NCBI GenBank assembly: GCA_005784505.1
Contig: VCAZ01000054.1
Location: 773,501 to 837,500 of the forward strand
Reading direction: 5' to 3'
DNA: 64,000 nucleotides
DNA from: Bagarius yarrelli
Lineage: Eukaryota; Chordata; Actinopteri; Siluriformes; Sisoridae
Under the pieces are notes generated by a model, which was given only the letters and a program-made list of their open reading frames with translations, ran no database searches and was not told where the DNA came from. Positions 26,101 through 36,200 of this stretch are shown here, one piece after another. How positions within the stretch are numbered: the stretch's first letter is position 1; every line of letters begins with the position of its first letter. Both the position numbers and the translations under genes were made by a program.

Positions 26101-27513
26101 AAATAAGGTAACATAACTGCAGGTGACATGACCTGAGGTCACCCAGCTGGAGGTTACACCTGTGGCCGATGTGACTGGAGGTAACACAAACAAATGTAAT
26201 ATATGTATAGGTGACACAGCAGTAACTGGTTAAAAATTGACAGGGGTAATAGGGTAGTAGATTGAGTGGGAAATAACTGAGAAGAAAAGCCCATCAATAA
26301 GTAAAAATTTTTAAATTCAGCTTTTTCTTTAAAAGCATAGACATGCTGCTATATACACAACACAGCTTTCACTGCAACACAACACACGCACACACAAACG
26401 GTCCAGTGTCTCAGTCTCTTTCTAACAAATACTTGTGGACAGACCTCTGCAAACACTTTCTCTTTTTTTGGATGCAAAACAACCTATTTCTGCTCACTAT
26501 CATTTTGGGAAATATTTTTAGTACTAGACTATAATATTGTACAATTGCACCTCAGAGAACTTGACAGATGAACCAAAGAAAAATACATTTTGAAATTACT
26601 TTTAGCAAAAAAAAAAAAAAAAAAATGCTGCTTCTCCATAGTTTATGGTTTCCACAAAGAAAGAACAGTCCAGACAGAGTTACTATACAATGACAAAACA
26701 AACTAATTCTACATACAGCTGTCTGGTTTCAATAAGCTGTCAAATATATCCCGTTCATAAGACAGCCTCTGGCACCAACCGACACTGCAGCTGTCTTGTG
26801 GAATGCCAACCTTCATGAACAGCTGTTCAAGATGACATAAGCTACACGTCCAAAGGGGTCAGGAGTTACACAGGTCTTAGCCTGGAAATTCATTTACAGT
26901 CTGCTAAGATAGAGGACGACACAATGTAAAGGATATGGAATAGACATGGTTAAGACTCATAATAAATACAAAACATTGATGAGTGAAGAGTCTACACAGT
27001 ATTTCTAAGTGTAAGATGGCTTCATAAGGGCACTTACTTACATTAATATTACTCATCTTCCAGAACATACCAATTTTACTCATTAATCCCAGGATATTTA
27101 TACATCCAAGTCAAGAGTATAACATATGTTTTGCTAATGAAAACAGAGAAGAAAAGAATAGACGATGGGAGGACATGAGGAAGACAGAGATGAAAGGAAG
27201 GGTGTACGAGCGATTGTATGGCTTGGGCATGGCGCCCATTAGACATTTAAAAGAAAAGAAAAGCTGAATTTCACCCAAGATATACATGGTGTGTGAGGGG
27301 GTGTGTGTGGCCAGCCGTGACCGACGGAATGCCTCCTGCTGCCAGGCCTTTCCCAGACATCTGTGCTGGGCGTCTGTGGTAGCGTGTGTGGCCGGACATG
27401 AGTGCTCTATCGGCAGACATGCCAGCAGCTGTTTCCCTCAAGCTGGGCAGGTGATTCTCATCACTGTGCCAGGCTAGTGTATTTGTCACTAAGATAATGC
27501 AGTCCTGATGAAT

Positions 27514-27561
<48 letters not shown>

Positions 27562-30500
27562 ACACACACATACACACACACACACTAGTTTCTGCCAACT
27601 AAAAAAACTCCTCCTCCTTAACAGCTCCTAAAAAAATCCTAAGATAACACTGAAAACATCTGCTTGAATTTTGGTTTGCAGCACAGTTGTATTATTACTT
27701 TATTGTTGTTGTAGTAGTGTTACAGTATCTGTTATTAATTTGCTGAAAAACATCAACGGAAAATCCGAATGACTGAAAATCTTTTAGGCTTAAAGGCTCC
27801 TAGAATTTTTTTTTTTGGAAAACTTTAAACTATTTGAGAGACTGTACGTCGTTAGTATATCATTAAAAGGGAATAAACTAATGAATATTACTATGCTACA
27901 AAGCGTCACCCTCTGTCTGCAAAGCTTCTTATAGTTGGATTTGTGCTGTAGAAGCTATTACTGCTATTTTAATCCTGGTATTTTTACTATCTGATCAGAA
28001 AACCCATCTCTAGCTAGCTAACTTTACCTGGCTAGCATACAGGCATCCGATTTGGACCCCTTTTTAAAGCCGGTATGTCTAAAAACACTTAAAAGAATTT
28101 AACTTAAAGAGGCGTTTTTTTTTTTTTATTTCAACAAGAGCCAACAGAATCTGTGTAAGTAAGTAAGGTGACCTCTAAAATAAACAAGAGCTCACAGAAG
28201 CCTTTTTGCTAAAACTGGGGCTAAATCTCTGTCTCAAAGTTAATGGCCACCTACACTTCCTTTCTAGGTCTGCCATTGTGTCTAAGGTCTTACCAGATCT
28301 GTGTGCTGAGAAAGCCTAAGAGCTGTGCGAAATCTGCTCGAATAATCAACATCTGCAATGTGATACGGTGTGACATATCTTTAACACCACATACAGTACC
28401 GTACGTCTTAGTGAAGTATGTGACGTGTGTGTTGCGACTACATTTAACTGAGAAAACGAGCCAGAGTGAACATGAGAAACTCACAAGGAACCTTTTTAAA
28501 ACACATTTAACCGGTAGTCATTACCAATGGAGAGAGTGATAAAGAGTGATAAGATTTCATTGCACCTGCCATCCCATCCTGGAAAACTATAAACCATGCA
28601 TTGTTAGTGTTGAAGTAAGAAAGAACTCACCATGTATCCTTCCAAGTGATTATACCTCAAAACCTGTGGAAACAGAACACCTCCTCTCATCTTCCAGGCA
28701 AGATGCATCTCTACATGCACCCCCCCCCCCCCCCCAAGTCTAATCGACTTGAAGTGTCGAGCATATTCAGCAGGCCAGTCATGACACACACTTAATATAA
28801 CTTAAACTGTTGGAATGTCTGCATCTCAAGCCGCCTGGCAATGACTTATTTCGCTGGAATGCAACAATTTGTCACGTAGCATACATGTAAAAGCCAAGAT
28901 AACCTTTGAGCTTGCGTTTGATGAGATGACTAATATTGCTGACACAGACGTTACGTCATAAATCAGGACGTGGCCACACAACCAGTGGTTTGACATGAAC
29001 AATGGTGAGTTACTAGATCATGTTCGGTTGGATCCGAAGATGCTATTAGGACCTAACGACTACTTCTTCTATTCAGTTTTAAACAAAGTAATGTACATTT
29101 TCTACACTGTAAAAAGGCAGTCTGAACCTGGAATACGGCACATTTGTGATTATGAAATATTTTGTCTTATAACTATGGAAATGCATCTGTTGAGAGCTGT
29201 CACTGGAAAAAGAACAATAACTCAGACGTACAGTATGTCTGCCTTACGTCTATGGTTGTGAGGGTTTTTGACAGTTTAAATAAAAACACCTTTAAAATTC
29301 ATTAAAACCCAATCAGATTTGTCTGCTGTGTGTTAAATCCTGCTGAGAAATCCAGGCCAACATGAAAACCATATACAGTATACTACAATTCTTTCTTTAT
29401 AATAAAGACTCCTGGCTGCCTTTTAGGAGAATCGTGTACTTATCCAAGTTTTGGACTCTCAACAGCATTGCTCTTAAATATATTTTTTAATTACTAAAGC
29501 TTACGTTGAGTTTACATTTTCATATTCAATATTTGAAAACGACTCGGGCCCCACGACTGAGGCCGCATTTACAGAGCATGTAAAGTGACCTAATTCCAAT
29601 CTCTTTCCTCTAATGCGACACAGATGGGATATGATCGGTGACTGTGTAAGCAGGGAAAACACATGGATTCTGATATTTTTCAGATCAGATTTTCACCTGT
29701 CAATGTGAGTCGAACGTCATTGAATAAGCAACGGAGCCATTGTTAAAGTCTGGGAGAATGTAGCTTTGATCGCTAAGTTTTGTTTTCGTCCATTGTCTAG
29801 ATTGGGTTGTTTTGCCGTTTTATAGTGTAAATGAAAAAATCATTTATGGGTTTTATCATTAAAATAATATGTAAGCTAGTCGTCCAAAAAATCTGATATA
29901 GTCACAAAATCAGAATGAGGCACCAAGATCTGTAGTGTAAATGCGGCCAAAGTGGACAGTGATATCATGGCTGGACTTCAGTGAGTTCTATGACTAAGCA
30001 GTGAGCAGCTGCTACATTCTGTGGGTGGCATATATGCTTCATTCTTAAGTGTTATTCTGCATGACATAAGTTACTGGGTGGTGCATGCAGAGCTACCATT
30101 TAAGCGTTTTATCTTATACTGCTGTTTTATTCTCATTTGCAATTTGGAGTCAAAGAAACTCCAGACATTGATGTATATTCCAATCAAGTTTGTTCTTGAA
30201 TAACAGTTACCAAGAGACTGGCCATGCCTAACATTATCTGAGTGCATAATCGCACAGGCAATCACGCTGGGAGTTTGTTCAGGCCATTATTTTGAATGAA
30301 CGTTGTATTGTAAAGAAGGAGCATTTGGGGGTTTGTCTCAGGGTTTATACTTTCAAAATCAAGACCATTATAGGTAACATTTTAGGAAACCAATTTATAT
30401 AGTTAAGGTTCTTTACATGAATGCCCCTGTTTGGTTCCAGCATGTCCAACTGAATAAAGACCACCTGGAAAGATCCAGGACTGTTGGAGAGAATGGCTTT

Positions 30501-33176
30501 GGAGACCCCTGATTAAAACCTGTCCAGGCATACAGAAGTCTACCCTGGCCAAGCAGAGGAAAAATAAATGAACAAATAGGTGGCAGACCGCGGCTCAAGT
30601 ATTCTCCGGAGACCATGTGCCGTTTTACAAATCTGTTTGCTAAAAATAAAACATTAAAAGAAGCCTGGAAACAATCCTATAGATCTACCCTACCTTATTC
30701 TTCCCTAAAGTTACTCACTGTAACTTAACAGCAATGTTATGAAACAAAAGATTTCGACATTTGGGACATGTTGGAATTTTTGACACCAGAATGTTGATTT
30801 GTTCATTACCTTCAGGTCCTGGGATGAAACTACAATCTACTATATCCATCAGCAGCTGAATGTTTAAAGGTGAGTGGGGGAATGAGCAATGGCAGGGAAA
30901 TTGCTACCAGATTTCTTCTGATCTGTTCAATGCCATCGGTACCACACAGCCTGCTGATCTGCTTTGACATAACTAGATTCCATTAAATAGAAACATTTAG
31001 AATCTAGTCTGTGACTAAAATGGAGTCAAAATAACCAGTCGCATGACACCCAAGCACTGCAAAAATCAAGTTAATGACATTTGACAAGGTTTAAAGGATT
31101 TATTTTTACATTGTGTTCATTTTTTTTGACGGTAGGCTGGAAAAGGACATGTGTCACAGGTTGCGTTGCTGTCCTTTTAAGGTTTAGGGTTAGATTTGCG
31201 CCTTGCTTTACATTCCACGGCTGCATAAACCTGTGATCTAGAAATTCTACAACAGGATGCTGTATCTTTTAGTTTTCTTTGGCACCGTTTCTGTTTCTTT
31301 TCAACAGCTAAGGGAGGAATGTTCCAGAAATGAAACTGGTCACAATGACATGCGGGAGGGATTGATAAACCGGCAGGGAGAAAAGATGAGATGAGCAAAC
31401 AAAGACAACTTATATGTTTTTAAATGGTTGAATAAATCTTAGATGATGTATACGACCCCTTACAGGATGATATTTCAGCCAAAATATGCAGAAGCACCTC
31501 ACTTTACATTCGAAGTATGAACTATAAACAAAGGTATACACAATTTAATGGCCCACCAGTCTTTAAGCTTGGGGTTTGTGTGGGTATGAATTAAAAAATC
31601 ATCCTCATGCATACAGAAAAAAAGGAAATCAAAGGCCTCCAGTACGTCTTTAGTGGTCCAGTACTTTGCACTAGTTCTTTGCACTATGTGAATGTGAATC
31701 ACTCATTGAGTTTTAACTACAAGGCTCTATAAACTCAGCTCTTTTAAACTAAAGATATACAGCTTAGTGTAAGGATACCACGCTTTTCCACATACCATCA
31801 AGCCAGACTCGAGCAAACGGAGTCCTGGGTCTCATCAAGATCAAGAATCTATCCCTTAGAAATGTTCTGCCCCTGTGGAAAATCATCTCTGCTGGGGTAA
31901 AGACAGTCTGCCTGGCCTTCATTAGCACTGAATACCCCAAATCCAAAGAAACCAAGGCATCTGTTGATCAATCCAGAGTGACTTTTTCCCAACATGTTCC
32001 AGTTGCAGCACCAGCTGGGGTCTAAGATAGAGGGAAGTTGAAGGCCACCAAAAAATGGTGGTTTTTGGTTTGGTGGTGTAAATATTTCTTATGTGCAGCA
32101 AACTATTCACATTTGGAATCATTGCAATGTTCTATAACGGTAAATGAATCTAACTAAACTGGTTTGCATCTTGTTATTGAAATGTTATGCAAGTTGATAA
32201 AGTTTTTGTATTCTTTCATTAGAAAGAACACTGTTGGTCAAAAAAATGTCGTTGGATTGTATTGTCTTGTATTGTATTGTCTTTCTCCTTGATCTACACT
32301 TTGATCTCATCTTTTCCACCCTTATTCTCGTAAATGTTAGACTTTTTCTCACTTTGTCAGGTGATCCATTGTTGGGTTTATTTCTCTCTGTTAAGCTCTC
32401 AGCCTGTTCTTCCCATATGGATGTGATTTTCTGAGGACTTAGCCCATTAGTGCACACACATACATTTTGCCAAAGGTAAAGCAAACAATGAAAGTCTGTC
32501 GTTTCTTTCCCACAACCTCTTTTGTGTATGTATAAATACACAGTATGTCAAGAACACATTCTAAATTGTAAGGTTCTACACTTTTTTTCTATTAAGGAAG
32601 GGGTTACTTTTCAAATATCTCTCCAGTACCTATTTCTGATAGCTATCCTACCTCATGTAAGACCCAAGAAGACACTTGTTTATGAATAATTCGGATCAAC
32701 AGGCGAACCTTATTTACGATAAAAGATAAATATTTGTCATCAGCAGTATAAGTGTCCAGACCAAAGGTTTTTGGACTATTAAGAACCTGTGTCACTCTAT
32801 ACAAAATGGTCCTTGGAGAACTGCTGATTCTCTTCTTCGGAGAGGAAATTGATGATATGAGAGAAAACAGAGCGTGCTGGTGAATGTATACAAATACCTC
32901 CAGCACCTCTGTGGTCTTGCCCCAAAGACAAGCCGGGTAAATAGAGAAAAAGAAAGAAGCACAGGAAAAGGAAATATGGTTTGTGGAGCGCCACAAAGAA
33001 TCCCGATGAGGATTGTCCCTATATAAATATGTGGACAAACATCAGGGTTAGTATCTGTGACCTGCTAAACATCTCACAGAGTCCTGCTTTCTCCCACCAA
33101 GAATACTCCCCTAAAACCCACAGACATTTTTCTAACGCAAGTTCCCATGCACGCAGGACATATATAAATATACACA

Positions 33177-33211
<35 letters not shown>

Positions 33212-36200
33212 AACAAGACTGGCAAATTCCTTCGATGCATTCTTATTAAAACCATGCTTTTCAACAGGGATATACATTTTTTCCTAAGATTTCTCCATTT
33301 GTGGAAACAATCACTACCGTGTGTGTCCGTGTAAGAGTTTAGAGTGTTTGTGTGAGTGAATGAGTGTGTTAAATGCCTTGCAAAAAAAAAAAAAGACCTA
33401 ACGCTGTTTCATCTGCAGACAGAACTAAACATTATATCCATTAAGCACTAACACACAAGTGCATTCCAACAACATAAATGCCGGAAGACAGCTTGGATTT
33501 CTCTAGGACAGGATCCAAAATCCCCAGGTGGCAGATTTTGCAGTGCTTCCAAAGTACAGGAAGAAGGGGTACATTGTTGATGTTGCTGGCATTTTGATTC
33601 CTACTGCGCAACAGGTCATAAACAGGCAATGAGTGCTTTTTATTTAACAAACGTCTTGCTTGCATTGTCTTTAATAGCTGTAGACAAAGGGTTTTCTTAA
33701 AAAACTTTCTACCTGCAAGTCTCTATTTTAAGAAGGTGATCGATTCCCCCCTTACCCCGTACTCTTCTTTGTCTTACAGAATAATATCTGTGGGAACAAG
33801 GTGTAGCCCCTGTGGCTGCTTTTCCATCAACTCTTTTAACAAGCAAGCAAGGAAGGATTTTACGTGCACCACAAGTGCCCTTGTTATCATACACATGCTC
33901 TTTAAAACACTTCCCAGTGCTCGCTGGTTTCCAGGATAAAATGCAGCTTGTATATGTGTGTAATCTAGCTGTGTGTGTGTGACGCGCTCTCCCTAGCTGG
34001 CTCACTCCATCGAGCACCAAAAGGCCCACAGCGCTTCCAGATGTTCTGCAGCCCAGACGGCTGGCCAATGCTCAAGCATGACGGCCTCCAGTACAGACCA
34101 CCCCCCTCTCCCTTTTCAACCCCTCTTAGTTCTGGGCAGGCTAAAAGTTGGGTAGACGCAACACAAAACAGTCAATGTTGTGGTTGTGGAGTGGTGGAAA
34201 AGGTCAGTTAGCGAGCCTAAGGCTGGAACAAGTGGGTGCAGAAAGTGGGTGATGACAGTAAGAGAGTGAGGAAAAAGAGACGGTGCGGTATAGAGTTATG
34301 GAGGGTTAAAATGCTTGATGAAGGAGCTAAGCAGTGTGTATATGTGTTGTGGGGGCTAATATTTCATGGCTGCGGTGGATGATCTCACTCTTTTTTTTTT
34401 TTTTTTTTTTTGAAAAAGAGAGACATAAAAGAATCTCGATTAAGGAGCGTGAAACCACAGAGCGCTTATTACTGAACGGCTGGAGAGGAAAAGAACAAGA
34501 CAAAGTCATTTAAGCTTAGCCGCTTGGCCAAGAAACAAGAAGAGATAATGGAATAAGTAGAAATCTGAATTCCAACATACTCTTAAGGATTGTGTGCAGG
34601 ATTTTGTCCAACCCCATACCTAACCCTCACCCTAATGAGTGCAAAATTGGATTTTCGTTCAGTCGTCCCTAATGCTTTTTTTCTCACTAATCAGCACACT
34701 ATGGCAAGAAACAATACACCCGGATCTATTACTATCCCCATAACACTTTTAAAAAACATTCAAACCATGGCAACAATTAACCAATGGACGCGTCCCAAAT
34801 ACAGCAGAGCAACAGAGGCTGTATTAAAGTGTGGATTAACTCCGTTCATATGATTTCAATGAGCACATCAAGCCTCCAGCACACACTGTGAATGTATTAA
34901 CTTAGACAGAAAGCATTTTCTTCTAGAAGATAAAAAGATGATTAAGACCTCCTGGATCAGGAAGATTAATCACAATATATCTATGTCAGATTTCACACTG
35001 CTAGCTATCAAAGATGAGCTCTTGAAACATTTGTATTTAATTAAACTAGCCAGGAGTTAAACAGATTTCCAGTGATCAGATAGATTAGATATATAGAAAA
35101 AATAATATCAATGGCTTAACCTATAAATACCACACATAGAGATATAACTCTTATTTAAAATAAAATACTATAAAACTTTTCGTTTTATGTAACATATGCG
35201 TTAATTGGATAGTATTAGGTTTAGTCTATAAAATTTTGGGAGTAAAAAAAAAAAGTGAATTATTTCCAATCTTTATGTTTATTGAACCCACACCTTTCAC
35301 TGTTCAGATTAAATTAAGGGGCTGTGTTACACTTTTATCCTCTGACCTTAAGGAATTTTACAGTTTAAGCTAAAATGAAATAAGCTTCAGATGGTTCCTT
35401 TCAGGTTCTTGTATTTTTTCAAACGGCCATCGGTGGCGCTGTTTGCCTTAGTTTTACAAAACAATCGAAAGGAATCAGGATATAATCTGTTATTAATATG
35501 CTTAGCTAAACCGACTAAATGAAGCAAATGATTCTAATTTTATTATCTTTTTTTCTTACCCACCTATACTGCAGTCACTTCCCAGGAAGCCGGGACAGCA
35601 CCTCCACTCGAGCGCGGTCACCTGCCGATAGGCCACCTTATACGCAGGCCTAATCAGAGCCCTGTAACTGCCAATACAAAGAAATCAGCACCGTATAACC
35701 CATTCAGGCAGTTGCATTCGGATACATTCATCTGGAGATGATTCACAGTTCTTGCAACAGTGGCTTTGGATTGCTGTAGGGACGTTTTTAGTTTCAAAAT
35801 CTGATTATAGTCAAGACACGAGCCAAAATCTCATTTGTTTTAATGGAACTGTCCCATAGTTTGGCATTCAGTGTTAAAAGAGGATTTAAAAAAAAAAAAA
35901 AAGATAGAAAAAGAACCTCTGAATATGATCTTTTTGCACTCATTTGGAAAGTATTAGCAGACACATGAAATGATACAGTTTCATACCTGATGACTTTGGA
36001 GCAGTGTCCTGGCCATCGACACCCCTGGAACACCCTTTGCACCGTCGTCTCGGTGCCGTTATGCACTTGGCACGTCACCGTCTTCGATACCGTGTACTGG
36101 CACCAGTTCCTGACACCAAAAAATGAGGAAGTCTTTATTGAAGGTCAAGCCGTGTCAGCCGTCCACATTCTTAAACAAGCAGCCATGTTTGTCAAATTGG

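Larger units (their letters stand above)
24565..35563 (-). other. col26a1 intron 3 (11 kb)
   Basis: The largest intron. It contains a 15-bp minisatellite (25815-26228), a CA microsatellite (27515-27585), a poly(C) run (28720-28735), a GGCC-ended MITE (29561-29948), a CA run (33176-33208) and a poly(T) run (34391-34411). GC-richer patches lie at 27290-27480 and 33740-34140. No coding exon was recognised. Confidence 0.65.

Noticed and set aside
25900..26217. A 105-residue Ser/Thr/Val-rich minus-strand open frame as a possible secreted repeat protein
   Set aside because: It is the translation of a 15-bp intronic minisatellite with no signal peptide, splice support or homologue known to me.
27271..27585. 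Minus-strand open frame beginning with a CVCVCV run
   Set aside because: It starts inside a CA microsatellite; the rest shows no family features.
35553..35563. Alternative donor for col26a1 exon 3 (TATAGGTGG/gtaaga)
   Set aside because: A better consensus, but it throws exon 4 out of the ECMNC frame that matches the family.
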